NCBI GenBank assembly: GCA_018268415.1
Contig: JAFDWO010000016.1
Location: forward strand, 1 to 64,000
DNA from: Actinomycetota bacterium
Lineage (GTDB): Bacteria > Actinomycetota > Thermoleophilia > Solirubrobacterales > 70-9
Direction of reading: 5' to 3'
DNA: 64,000 nucleotides
Shown here piece after piece: positions 31,441-39,641 of the stretch. Every line of letters begins with the position of its first letter. Within the stretch, counting starts at the first letter, position 1. The notes under the pieces were generated by a model. That model did not search any database, was not told where the DNA came from, and saw only the letters and a program-made list of their open reading frames with translations. The position numbers and the translations under genes were made by a program.

Positions 31441-32865
31441 ATGCCCCGCCTCCGCTTCAACGCCTTCTCGATGAACTGCGTCTCCCACATCCACCACGGA
31501 CAGTGGGTGCGCCCCGACTCGCGCAGCGTCGACTACACCGACCTCGACGCCTGGGTCGAGCTGGCGCGGCTGCTGGAGCGCGGCAAGTTCGACGCGCTCT
31601 TCCTCGCCGACGTGGTCGGCACCTACTCCAGCTACGGCGGCAGTCGCGACGCGGCGATCGAGGAGGGGCTGCAGACGCCGGTCAACGACCCCTCGCTGCT
31701 GATCCCGGCGATGGCTCTCGCGACCGAGAACCTCGGCTTCGCCTTCACCCAGTCGGTGCTGCAGGAGCAGCCGTTCAACTTTGCCCGCCGGCTCTCCACC
31801 CTCGACCACCTGACCAAGGGGCGGGTCGGCTGGAACATCGTCACCTCCTACCTCGCCGACGCGGGCCGCAACCTCGGGTTCGGCGGGCTGCCGTCCCACG
31901 AGGAGCGTTATCGGCGCGCCGAGGAGTACATGCAGGTCGTCTACAAGCTGCTGGAGGGGAGCTGGGAGGACGACGCGGTGGTCCGCGATCGCGAGCGCGG
32001 CGTCTACGCCGACCCGGCGAAGATCCACGACATCGACCACCGCGGCGAGTTCTACCCCGACGTCCCCGGGCCGCACCTCTCCGAGCCCTCGCCGCAGCGG
32101 ACCCCGGTGCTCTTCCAGGCGGGGGCCTCGGAGTGGGGGCGGGACTTCGCCGCCCGCAACGCGGAGGCGATCTTCATCATCGCGAGCACCCACGACGCGG
32201 CGCGGATCGTGATCGAGGACGTGCGCGGCCGGGCGGCGCGCTGCGGACGCGATCCGGGGGACATCGTCTTCTTCCTCGGGATGTCCTTCATCGTCGGCGG
32301 CACCGAGGAGGAGGCGCGGCGCAAGGCGGCCGAGCTCGACCAGACCGCGAGCCCGCGCGGCTACGCCGCGCACACCGGGGGCAGCCTCGGCGTCGACTTC
32401 TCCGGCATCGACCTGAACGCGCCGATCGGCGAGCTGGACCACTACAACACCCAGGGCATCGCCAAGAGCCTCATCGACTCGGCCCCCGACCAGACCTGGA
32501 CCTTCGGCGACCTGCTGGCGAACCGGGCGATGAACCGGATCGTCGGGGCGCCGGAGCAGATCGCCGACGCGCTCGAGGGATGGCTGGAGGTCGGCGTCGG
32601 CGGCATCAACATGCCCTACTACGTGACGCCGGGCACCTTCGCCGACTTCGTCGACGGCGCGGTGCCGGAGCTGCAGCGGCGCGGCCTGATGCAGAGCGAG
32701 TACGCGGCGGGGACGCTGCGCGAGAAGCTCGCCGACGGGGGCGCCGGAGCGCGGCTCCCCGAGTCCCACCCGGGCGGCCGGACCCGGCGCGAGCGGCTCG
32801 GCCGTCCCCCCGCGGACCGGTCGTCGGCACCACGACCCGCGGCCGCCCCGGTCGCGGCGGCCTGA
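31441..32865 (+). CDS. NtaA/SnaA/DszA-family FMN-dependent monooxygenase (3rd copy)
   Basis: 474 residues; third LLM enzyme of the NtaA branch (FNAFSMNCVSHIHHGQWVRPD, ALFLADVVGTYSSYGGS, KGRVGWNIVTSYLADAGRN). AGGAAGG precedes the ATG. It has a Pro/Ala-rich C-terminal tail of about 40 residues. It is followed 10 bp later by an SsuD-like gene, the same NtaA-SsuD order as at 13.7-16.3 kb, so the two pairs probably arose by duplication. More divergent from copies 1 and 2 than those are from each other. Confidence 0.87.
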   Translation: MPRLRFNAFSMNCVSHIHHGQWVRPDSRSVDYTDLDAWVELARLLERGKFDALFLADVVGTYSSYGGSRDAAIEEGLQTPVNDPSLLIPAMALATENLGFAFTQSVLQEQPFNFARRLSTLDHLTKGRVGWNIVTSYLADAGRNLGFGGLPSHEERYRRAEEYMQVVYKLLEGSWEDDAVVRDRERGVYADPAKIHDIDHRGEFYPDVPGPHLSEPSPQRTPVLFQAGASEWGRDFAARNAEAIFIIASTHDAARIVIEDVRGRAARCGRDPGDIVFFLGMSFIVGGTEEEARRKAAELDQTASPRGYAAHTGGSLGVDFSGIDLNAPIGELDHYNTQGIAKSLIDSAPDQTWTFGDLLANRAMNRIVGAPEQIADALEGWLEVGVGGINMPYYVTPGTFADFVDGAVPELQRRGLMQSEYAAGTLREKLADGGAGARLPESHPGGRTRRERLGRPPADRSSAPRPAAAPVAAA

Positions 32866-32875
32866 GGTCGGGGCG

Positions 32876-34012
32876 ATGCCGGTCCGACTGCACTGGTTCC
32901 TGCCGACCAACGGCGACTCGCGCACCGACCTCAGCCTCGGCAACGCGGTCGGCGCCCACGGGGCGCGGATCGACGCGGCGACGACCACCGAGCGCAAGGG
33001 CGACATCGCCTACATGTCGCAGGTGGCGCGGGCCGCCGAGGCGCTCGGCTTCGAGGCGGCGCTGACCCCGACCAGCTCCTGGTGCGAGGAGGCCTGGGTG
33101 ATCACCGCGGCGCTGACGCAGCTGACCCGTGACTTCAGGTTCCTGGTCGCCTTCCGTCCCGGCCTGCAGTCGCCGACCCTTGCCGCGCAGGCGGCGGCGA
33201 CCTACCAGCGGGTGTCGGGCAACCGGTTGCTGCTGAACGTGGTCGTGGGCGGCGACGCGGTCGAGCAGCGCCGCTATGGCGACACGATCGGCAAGGACTC
33301 CCGTTACGCCCGCGCCGACGAGTTCCTGGCGATCGTGCGCGAGCTGTGGAGCGGGGAGGAGGTCGACTTCTCCGGCCAGTGGTACGAGCTCGGGGGCGCC
33401 CGCCTGCTCGACCCGCCCGCCTGGCCGACGGTGTACCTGGGCGGATCCTCGGCGGCGGCGATCGAGGTCGCGGCCCGCCGGGCTGACGTCTTCCTCACCT
33501 GGGGCGAGCCGCCCGCGGCGGTCGCGGCGAAGCTCGACGCGGTGCGCGAGGCGGCCGACCGCGAGGGCCGTGAGCTCGGCTTCGGCATCCGCCTCCACGT
33601 GATCTCGCGCGACACCGCCGCGGAGGCCTGGGCGGTCGCCGACCGCATGCTCGCCGGCCTCTCCAGTGCGCAGATCGCCACCGCCCAGTCGATCCAGCGG
33701 GTCTCCGAATCGGAGGGCCAGCGGCGGATGACCGAGCTGCACGGTGGCCGCACCGACGACCTCGAGGTGTCGCCCAACCTCTGGGCCGGGATCGGCCTGG
33801 TCCGCGGCGGCGCCGGCACCGCCCTGGTCGGCTCGCACGAGGAAGTGGCCGACCGGATCGCCGAGTACCACGGCCTCGGCATCGAGGAGTTCATCCTCTC
33901 CGGCTATCCCCACCTCGAGGAGGCCTACCGGGTGGGGGAGGGGCTGATGCCGGTGCTACGCGCCCGCGGGTTGCTCGTCGACGCCGGCGAGCGACTTCTC
34001 CACCCAGCCTGA
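32876..34012 (+). CDS. SsuD-like FMNH2-dependent sulfonate monooxygenase (2nd copy)
   Basis: 378 residues, nearly the length of E. coli SsuD. Shares HWFLPTNGDSRTDL, FRPGLQSPTLAAQAAATYQ, LLNVVVGGDAVEQRRYGD and LTWGEPPAAVAAKL with the 15113 paralogue. It probably desulfonates an alkanesulfonate or oxidises a related organosulfur compound. Its 3' end overlaps the convergent tetR gene by 57 nt. Confidence 0.87.
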   Translation: MPVRLHWFLPTNGDSRTDLSLGNAVGAHGARIDAATTTERKGDIAYMSQVARAAEALGFEAALTPTSSWCEEAWVITAALTQLTRDFRFLVAFRPGLQSPTLAAQAAATYQRVSGNRLLLNVVVGGDAVEQRRYGDTIGKDSRYARADEFLAIVRELWSGEEVDFSGQWYELGGARLLDPPAWPTVYLGGSSAAAIEVAARRADVFLTWGEPPAAVAAKLDAVREAADREGRELGFGIRLHVISRDTAAEAWAVADRMLAGLSSAQIATAQSIQRVSESEGQRRMTELHGGRTDDLEVSPNLWAGIGLVRGGAGTALVGSHEEVADRIAEYHGLGIEEFILSGYPHLEEAYRVGEGLMPVLRARGLLVDAGERLLHPA

Positions 34013-34567
34013 GCAGACCGAGAAGTCCTCGACCCCAAGGGCGGCGGCGACGTTGCACCACATCCCGGTCTGGAAGAAGCCGTTGAGGCGTTCCTCGTCG
34101 TCGACCCCGCTCATCGCGCGGATCAGCTCGACCAGCTTCGCGTACTCGACCCGGACGACGGTCTGGATCTCCGCGTCGTCGCCGCAGGCGGCGTAGGCCT
34201 GCAGCTGGAGCAGGAGCAGGTCCGGGTTGTCTCCGATCGCGCCTACGTAGGAGCGGCCGATCGCCTTCAGCTTGTCTTCGTCGGGTTCGGTCGGGCCGTC
34301 GCGGTCGTACGCGGCGGCGGCAGCTTCGAAGAACGCGTCGATCTTCTCGAAGCAGCGCCCCACCGCGGCGAGGAAGAGATCGCGCTTGGTGGGGAAGAGG
34401 CTGAAGACGTAGGGCTGGGCGACGCCGACGTCGGCGGCGATCGCCGACACCTTGGTCCCCTGTAGGCCGCCGTGGGCGAAGTGGTGGACGGCTGCCTCGA
34501 TCAGCGCGTCCCGGCGCTCGGCCGCCGGGACGCGCTTGCGAGGCTCCGCTTTGATCGGTGCCGCCAT
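33956..34567 (-). CDS. TetR-family regulator
   Basis: 203 residues. HTH in the first 60 (RRDALIEAAVHHFAHGGLQG, VSAIAADVGVAQPYVFSLFPTKRDLF); a C-terminal ligand domain follows. The gene lies 35 bp downstream of a DHA2 exporter on the same strand, so the two probably form one transcript and the regulator represses its own exporter operon. The repeat array at 36086-36123, upstream of the exporter, is the best operator candidate. Its 3' end overlaps the ssuD-like gene. Confidence 0.88.
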   Translation of the reverse strand: MAAPIKAEPRKRVPAAERRDALIEAAVHHFAHGGLQGTKVSAIAADVGVAQPYVFSLFPTKRDLFLAAVGRCFEKIDAFFEAAAAAYDRDGPTEPDEDKLKAIGRSYVGAIGDNPDLLLLQLQAYAACGDDAEIQTVVRVEYAKLVELIRAMSGVDDEERLNGFFQTGMWCNVAAALGVEDFSVCSGWVEKSLAGVDEQPAGA

Positions 34568-34602
34568 CCTTCGATCCTATTGCCGCGGCGGACTCCCGAC
34601 CG

Positions 34603-36069
34603 CTAGTTCGCGGTCGGGAGCGGTTGCGCCGAGGCAGCGCCGTGGGCGTTGTGGCGCTCCTCCCCGGCCGCGTCGAATTCGGCGACCTCCTCGGTGGTCG
34701 CGGTGCCGCCGAACGGCACCACGGCGGCGACCAGGGCGCCGAAGGCGAGCACCGCGACCCCGACCCAGAGCGCCGGGACCATGCCGTCGACGAACTGCTG
34801 TGGCGTGGTGTAGGCGCCGGCGCCGCTGAACACGGTGGCGAGGACGGCGATCCCGAAGGTGCCGCCGAGCTCGCGGATCGCGTTGGCGGCGCCGGAGGCC
34901 TGCCCCGCCTGGTCGACGCGGACCGAGTTGAGGATGGCGCTCGCCGAGGGGGCGAAGACCAGCGCCATCCCGGCGCCGGCGGCGACGAAGGCGGGGATCA
35001 TCGTGACGTAGCTGACCGTGGTGCCGGCGGTGATCGCCAGCCAGGCCAGGGCCGCGCCCTGCAGCGCGACGCCGGCGACCATGAACCAGCGGGCGCCGAG
35101 TTTTTCGCTGAAGACGCCGGCCAGCGGCGCGACGACCATCGTCGCCCCGGTCCAGACCAGGAGCTTCAGGCCCGCCTCCAGGGGCGAGTTGCCGAGCACG
35201 TTCTGCATGAACTGGCTGAGGAAGAAGATCGAGCCGAACATGCCGAAGTACATCGCCATCGAGACCACGTTGGTGACGGCGAAGCTGCGCTTGGCGAAGA
35301 ACTCCATCGGCAGCATCGGCGCCTCGCTGCGCAGCTCCTGGCGGACGAAGGCGGCCAGCAGGACGAGCCCGGCGCTGATGCTGATCAGGACCTCGGCGGA
35401 GGTCCAGCCGATCGTCTGCGCGCGGACCAGGCCGTAGACGAGGCCGAAGAGGCCGGTCGAGGCGAGGGCCAGGCCGGGGAAGTCGAGCGGCGCCTTGGGG
35501 CCGTAGCTCTCCTCCAGACGACGGGCGGCCAGGGGCGCGAGGGTGAGGCCGATCGGGACGTTGATCCAGAAGATCCAGTGCCAGTCGGCAAGCTCGATCA
35601 CGGCGCCGCCGACGAGCGGGCCGATCGCCACGGCGATGCCGCTGATGCCGGACCAGACGCCGAGGGCGACTCCCCGTTTTTCGGGTGGGAAGGCGCCCGC
35701 GAGGAGAGTCAGGGTAAGGGGGGTGACGATCGCCGCGCCAATGCCCTGGAGGGCGCGCGCCGCGATCAGGAGGTCGGCGGACGGGGCCAGCGCCGCGCCC
35801 GCCGAGGCGGCGGTGAAGAGGGAGATGCCGGCGACGAACATTCGCCGACGGCCGAAGCGGTCACCGAGCGCGGCGCCGGTCAGCAGTAAGACGCCGTAGG
35901 CGAGCACGTAGGCGTTGACGGTCCACTCGAGCGCCTGCACCGAGGCGCCGAAGTCATTGTGGATGCTGGGCAGTGCGACGTTCACGACGAGGTTGTCGAG
36001 AACGACCATGAAGAGGCCCACGGAGACCAGGACCAGCGTCCAGATCCTCCCTCGCTCCTCAGTTTCCAT
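34603..36069 (-). CDS. DHA2/EmrB-QacA-type MFS drug exporter
   Basis: 488 residues, about 14 hydrophobic segments. N-terminal LVSVGLFMVVLDNLVVNVALPSI carries the DHA2 helix 1 motif (LDxTVVNVALP-like). TGAALGDRFGRRRMFVAG is the MFS loop motif A, and GPLVGGAVIELADWHWIFWINVPIG is typical of the family. It exports hydrophobic toxins or drugs with proton exchange. Expression is probably controlled by the tetR gene just downstream. Confidence 0.9.
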   Translation of the reverse strand: METEERGRIWTLVLVSVGLFMVVLDNLVVNVALPSIHNDFGASVQALEWTVNAYVLAYGVLLLTGAALGDRFGRRRMFVAGISLFTAASAGAALAPSADLLIAARALQGIGAAIVTPLTLTLLAGAFPPEKRGVALGVWSGISGIAVAIGPLVGGAVIELADWHWIFWINVPIGLTLAPLAARRLEESYGPKAPLDFPGLALASTGLFGLVYGLVRAQTIGWTSAEVLISISAGLVLLAAFVRQELRSEAPMLPMEFFAKRSFAVTNVVSMAMYFGMFGSIFFLSQFMQNVLGNSPLEAGLKLLVWTGATMVVAPLAGVFSEKLGARWFMVAGVALQGAALAWLAITAGTTVSYVTMIPAFVAAGAGMALVFAPSASAILNSVRVDQAGQASGAANAIRELGGTFGIAVLATVFSGAGAYTTPQQFVDGMVPALWVGVAVLAFGALVAAVVPFGGTATTEEVAEFDAAGEERHNAHGAASAQPLPTAN

Positions 36070-36085
36070 GTCCGGTCCTTCCTAG

Positions 36086-36123
36086 TTAGTAGCGGCGACT
36101 AAGAAAAACTTAGCAGCGACTAA
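36086..36123. promoter_or_regulatory. Nested palindromes, TetR operator candidate
   Basis: TTAGT-7 bp-ACTAA (36086-36102) is followed by TTAG-6 bp-CTAA (36110-36123), and the space between forms CTAAG-AAAAA-CTTAG (36099-36113). The array lies 17-54 bp upstream of the exporter start and is strikingly AT-rich for this DNA, so it probably combines promoter and operator. Confidence 0.7.
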
Positions 36124-36166
36124 TAATTAGTGCAAGCCCGACTTCCTCCGGCCTCTCTACGCTCGC

Positions 36167-36625
36167 GTGGTGCCCCCGCAGGCAATCGTCATCTACGACG
36201 ACGATTGCGGCTTCTGCCGCTGGTCCCTGGCGCTCCTCCTGCGCCGCGACCGCGACTCCCTGCGCCCGCTTCCCCTCGGCACCCCCGAGGCGGACTACCT
36301 CCTCCACGACCTGACGCCGGAGGAGCGAGGTGCCTCCTGGCACCTGGTGATCGACCCACCGCCCGCCGCGGCCGGCCCGGAGCAGCTCAGCTTCGACGCG
36401 CCACCGGTGCGGTTCAGCGCGGGCGCCGCCCTGGCCCCGGCCCTCAGGCTCCTACCTCGCGGCCGCCGCCTCGGCTTCCTGGTAGCGCGCGTCCCGGGGC
36501 CGACCGAACGCGCCTACCGCTGGGTCGCCGACCACCGCCGCCTCCTCGGCCGCGTGGTCCCAGGGCGAGCCCGCGCCTGGGCGGACGCGACGATCGCGTC
36601 CCACGCCGGGCGAGGTCACCGATAG
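36167..36625 (+). CDS. DCC/DUF393 thiol-disulfide oxidoreductase family protein
   Basis: 152 residues. The N-terminal YDDDCGFCRWSLALLLRRD carries the DxxCxxC motif of the DCC (DUF393) family, which are thioredoxin-fold proteins. The rest (GAALAPALRLLPRGRRLGFLVARVPGPTERAYRWVADHR) fits the family's helical C-terminal part. Two GTG codons (36167, 36170) can start it. TACGCT at 36158 as a -10 box would place the transcript start at the GTG, suggesting a leaderless mRNA. Physiological role unknown. Confidence 0.8.
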   Translation: MVPPQAIVIYDDDCGFCRWSLALLLRRDRDSLRPLPLGTPEADYLLHDLTPEERGASWHLVIDPPPAAAGPEQLSFDAPPVRFSAGAALAPALRLLPRGRRLGFLVARVPGPTERAYRWVADHRRLLGRVVPGRARAWADATIASHAGRGHR

Positions 36626-36644
36626 CGCAAGGGCCCGGACGCTC

Positions 36645-36680
36645 GCTGAGTTGAGCCGGTCATGGGAGGCTCAACTCAGC
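36645..36680. terminator. 13-bp hairpin between convergent genes
   Basis: GCTGAGTTGAGCC (36645-36657) pairs exactly with 36668-36680, with a 10-nt loop. It lies between the convergent DCC gene and the small secreted protein gene, so it may serve as a two-way terminator. No strong T-tract follows. Confidence 0.55.
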
Positions 36681-36689
36681 CAGGGAGGA

Positions 36690-37133
36690 TCAGAACGGCG
36701 CCTTGCAGAGCGTCTTTGCCCCGGACCAGGAGAACCACTTGCCGAGCTTGCCGCCGGGCTTCTTCGGGATGCGGACTTCGAGCTTGGTGTAGGCGACCTG
36801 CTTGCCGCACTTGCCGAGGCTCGTCGCCCGCAGCTTGATCCGGGCGAGCTTGCGGTAGTAGCCGCCGTGGGGCTTGAAGATCGGGTTGAGGCCGTAACCG
36901 ATCGCGCTCGGGTTGCCCCAGCCGCTCCACTTGATGTGGGTGACCGAGCCGCTCGGGTCGCCGCCGTTGAAGATTTCCTTCGGTTCCGCGGTCCCGAAGC
37001 CCTTGCCGTACGGGGCGGCGAAGCTCTTGGAGCCGAGGACCGGGTTGGCGGCCGCCCCGGCGGTGGTGGCGACCGTCGCGCCGAGGGCGCAGGCGGCGAG
37101 GACGAGTGCGGAGAGGATGCGTAGTTGTCTCAT
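36690..37133 (-). CDS. Small secreted protein of unknown function
   Basis: 147 residues. A signal peptide (LRILSALVLAACALGATVATTAGA) has a likely cleavage after about residue 28. The mature part is basic with two cysteines near the C-terminal half (SLGKCGKQVAY and KTLCKAPF) that may pair. It contains KWSGWGNPSAIGYGLNPI, a pattern I do not recognise as a named family. It overlaps the upstream Zn-finger gene by 4 nt. Confidence 0.7.
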   Translation of the reverse strand: MRQLRILSALVLAACALGATVATTAGAAANPVLGSKSFAAPYGKGFGTAEPKEIFNGGDPSGSVTHIKWSGWGNPSAIGYGLNPIFKPHGGYYRKLARIKLRATSLGKCGKQVAYTKLEVRIPKKPGGKLGKWFSWSGAKTLCKAPF

Positions 37134-37423
37134 TTGTCCGCCTTCTTACCCACGAAGAGCCCGCGCATGCGCGCCCCGAGGGATGGTCGCGGCCCGCGCT
37201 CGGCCGCGATCCACTCGTCCCGCGTCGGCAGTCGTCCCGCCGCCCGCGCCGCCCGCACGCACTCCATGTGCGCGTGCCGGCGCTTCGACCGATCGTCCTC
37301 CGGCGCGATCAACACGTGGTCCGACATCGAGGCGAGGTGCTTCCCGCAGAACGGACACCGATAGGTGGCCGGCTTCAAGTTCGATGCCGGCCGCATCGCC
37401 CACCACCTCGCCTCGTCCACCAT
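37130..37423 (-). CDS. Small zinc-finger-like protein, hypothetical
   Basis: 97 residues. CPFCGKHL (Cys 23, Cys 26) and HAHMEC near residues 50-55 together suggest one Cys2-His-Cys zinc site. The C-terminus is basic (SLGARMRGLFVGKKADK). The gene overlaps the secreted-protein gene by 4 nt (AATGA), so they are co-translated, yet their products appear to act in different compartments. Function unknown. Confidence 0.65.
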   Translation of the reverse strand: MVDEARWWAMRPASNLKPATYRCPFCGKHLASMSDHVLIAPEDDRSKRRHAHMECVRAARAAGRLPTRDEWIAAERGPRPSLGARMRGLFVGKKADK

Positions 37424-37449
37424 CCTCCACAGTTTGCCCGCACCTCGAT

Positions 37450-37498
37450 GTTGATGGGCCGAAAACTCAAGCTCCGCTTGAGTTTTCGGCCCATCAAC
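37450..37498. repeat. 23-bp perfect hairpin, TCC loop (family F)
   Basis: Arms 37450-37472 and 37476-37498 are exactly complementary; both strands start GTTGATGGGCCGAAA. It lies just downstream of the MBL gene (minus strand) and upstream of the Zn-finger gene. It could end the cfa-MBL transcript, although it lacks a T-tract. The same opening sequence occurs at the iclR 3' end (1257 to 1243). Confidence 0.8.
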
Positions 37499-37528
37499 CG
37501 AGCCCTGTGACGGGAGTCGCGCCGAAGG

Positions 37529-38275
37529 TCAGCTGCGGACTACCTGGGAGCCGCCGACGATCGTCTCTTCGCCGGAGTCGCCGAAGACGATCCAGGCCTT
37601 GTTGCCGCCGTCGTAGTCGGGAGCCCAGAGCTTCAGCGTCGCGGGGCGGTCCCAGACCGTCACCTGCTCCTCGCCGGTCGCGTCGATCCCGCGCCAGATC
37701 CGCACGAAGGGGTTGTCGGCCCACTGCTCGGCGATCGTCGTCGGCTCCTTGTGGCCGGGGTGGACGCGCGTCTCGGGCGGCAGCTCCATCAGCCGCATGA
37801 CCGAGCCTTTGAGCGCCTCGAAGCCCGCCGCGCCGGGCGACGCGCAGCCGCCGACCGTGCCCTTGAAGAGGACGTCGGCGGTGAAGACGTCGGTTCCGTT
37901 GATCAGGAACGCGAGGTGGCCGGGCGCGTGGCCGGGGGTGTAGAGGGCCTCGATCTCGATCCCGTTGGCGTCGAGCTTGTCCCCGTCGCCCATGATCACC
38001 TCGACCTCCTCGTCGAGCTCCGCGGCGGTCTCCTTGTGGGCGACCAGCGGCGGCCCGCCGAGCCGCTCCCGCGCCTCCTTGATCCCGGCGACGTGGTCGA
38101 CGTGCGGATGGGTGACGAGGAAGTGCGTGATCGTGATCCCATCGGCCTCGGCGCGGTCGATCAGCGGATCGATGTCTTCGTTGCCGTCGATCAGGACGCC
38201 GGTGCCGCGCTCCGGGTCGGCCACCAGGTAGGCGTTCGAAAGCCACTGCGGGTTCTCGGTCCTCTCGACGATCAC
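37529..38275 (-). CDS. Metallo-beta-lactamase-fold hydrolase (glyoxalase II-like)
   Basis: 248 residues. The dinuclear metal motif is THPHVDHVAG (HxHxDH), with further ligands in YTPGHAPGHLAF and HPGHKEP. The family cleaves thioesters such as S-lactoylglutathione or related thiol conjugates. The N-terminus (NPQWLSNAYLVADPERGTGVLIDGN) is typical. It is coupled to the upstream cyclopropane synthase-like gene by an ATGA overlap; whether the two act together is unclear. Confidence 0.88.
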   Translation of the reverse strand: MIVERTENPQWLSNAYLVADPERGTGVLIDGNEDIDPLIDRAEADGITITHFLVTHPHVDHVAGIKEARERLGGPPLVAHKETAAELDEEVEVIMGDGDKLDANGIEIEALYTPGHAPGHLAFLINGTDVFTADVLFKGTVGGCASPGAAGFEALKGSVMRLMELPPETRVHPGHKEPTTIAEQWADNPFVRIWRGIDATGEEQVTVWDRPATLKLWAPDYDGGNKAWIVFGDSGEETIVGGSQVVRS

Positions 38276-39498
38276 GTTGCTCCTCCTTGCTCGTGGGGTG
38301 AGCCTGCGAGCTTACGGAACGACGGCTTCGCGAAGAGGAGCTGCACGTCGCCGATGCGCCGCTCGCGGAAGCCGGCCTCGGAGCTCGACAGGTAGAAGTC
38401 CCAGAGCCGCCGGAACCGCTCGTCGTAACCGTGTGCCTTCAGCTTCTCCCAGGCGGCGAAGAAGCGCTCGCGCCACATCGCCAGCGTCGGCGGGTAGTGG
38501 TCGGTGATGTCGTCGAGCCAGATCTCGCGCAGTTCGGTGACATTCCCGATGCTGGCGGCGATCCGTTGCAGTGACGGCAGACAACCGCCGGGGAAGATGT
38601 GCGTGTTGGCGAAGCTTCGCGATGCCTTCTCGATCTCGTAGAGGCGGTCGTCGACGGTGATCGCCTGCAACAGGAAGAGGCCGTCGTCGGCGAGCAGGCG
38701 GTCGCAGGTGCGGAAGTAATCGTCGAAGTACTGCCAGCCGACCGCCTCGATCATCTCGACGCTGACCAGCCGGTCGAAGGTGCCCTCGAGGTCCCGGTAG
38801 TCCTCGAGCAGGATCGTGATCCGGTCGGCGAGCCCTGCCTCACGCACCCGTGCGCTCGCCAGCTCGTGCTGGGCGCGGGAGATCGTCGTCGTCGTCACCC
38901 GGCAGCCGGTGGTGCGTGCCGCGTGGATCGCCATCCCGCCCCAGCCGGTGCCGATCTCCAGCAGGTGGGCGTCGGGTCCGAGTTGGAGGCGTTCGCAGAT
39001 GCGGTCGAGCTTCGTCAGCTGCGCCTCCTCGAGGTCGGCGCCGTCGCGCGGGAAGTACGCGCACGAGTACATCATCGTCGGGTCGAGAAAGGAGGCGAAG
39101 AGGTCGTTGCCGAGGTCATAGTGGGCGCTGATGTTGGCGCGGGCGCCGCCCCGCGTGTTCTCGGGGACGAGACCGCGGAGGCGGTGCAGGGCGCTGCGCG
39201 TCGTCGAGACCGCGGCGCTGATCCCGCGGTGCTGGTTGGTGAGGCTGCGGGCGCCGATCTGGATCAGCGCGACGAGGTCGTCGGTCTCCCAGAGGCCGTC
39301 GACGTAGCCCTCGCCGACTCCGACCGAGCCGTGCAGCGGGCCGCGCCAGGCGGCCGGATCGTTGATGCGGACGGTGGCGTGGAGGTCGGTCGGTTCGCCG
39401 TAGACGCGGCTGCGACTGCCTTCGACGACCTCGATCTCGCCGCCCTTGGTGCGCGACAGCACCGCACCGACGGCGGCGCGAGCCGCGGCGTCCCTCAC
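38272..39498 (-). CDS. Cyclopropane-fatty-acyl-phospholipid synthase family protein
   Basis: 408 residues from the GTG at 39498, which has GAGGAGG about 12 nt upstream; an upstream TTG at 39567 would add an Arg/Gly-rich tail. The SAM-binding motif is LLEIGTGWGGMAIHAA, preceded by ISAHYDLGNDLFASFLDPTMMYSCAYF and followed by VSVEMIEAVGWQYFDDYF, all hallmarks of CFA synthases. These methylate unsaturated acyl chains of membrane lipids. The MBL hydrolase gene follows with an ATGA overlap. Confidence 0.88.
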   Translation of the reverse strand: MRDAAARAAVGAVLSRTKGGEIEVVEGSRSRVYGEPTDLHATVRINDPAAWRGPLHGSVGVGEGYVDGLWETDDLVALIQIGARSLTNQHRGISAAVSTTRSALHRLRGLVPENTRGGARANISAHYDLGNDLFASFLDPTMMYSCAYFPRDGADLEEAQLTKLDRICERLQLGPDAHLLEIGTGWGGMAIHAARTTGCRVTTTTISRAQHELASARVREAGLADRITILLEDYRDLEGTFDRLVSVEMIEAVGWQYFDDYFRTCDRLLADDGLFLLQAITVDDRLYEIEKASRSFANTHIFPGGCLPSLQRIAASIGNVTELREIWLDDITDHYPPTLAMWRERFFAAWEKLKAHGYDERFRRLWDFYLSSSEAGFRERRIGDVQLLFAKPSFRKLAGSPHEQGGAT

Positions 39499-39641
39499 CG
39501 CGGCACCTCGGCCTCCTCGCCCTGGCCGATGGTGGAGGGGGAGGAAAGCGTCCGGATCATGGCGCAAGCGTACGTTCTCGGCCGTGGCGAGAACAACCCT
39601 TTGCCCGCCGACTGGTGGGGTACCGACGCCGCGGGCGCCGC

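Noticed and set aside
37146-37510. Alternative open frames overlapping the Zn-finger gene and hairpin 37450-37498
   Set aside because: The frame at 37130-37423 has a metal-site pattern and a 4-nt coupled junction; the others have neither.
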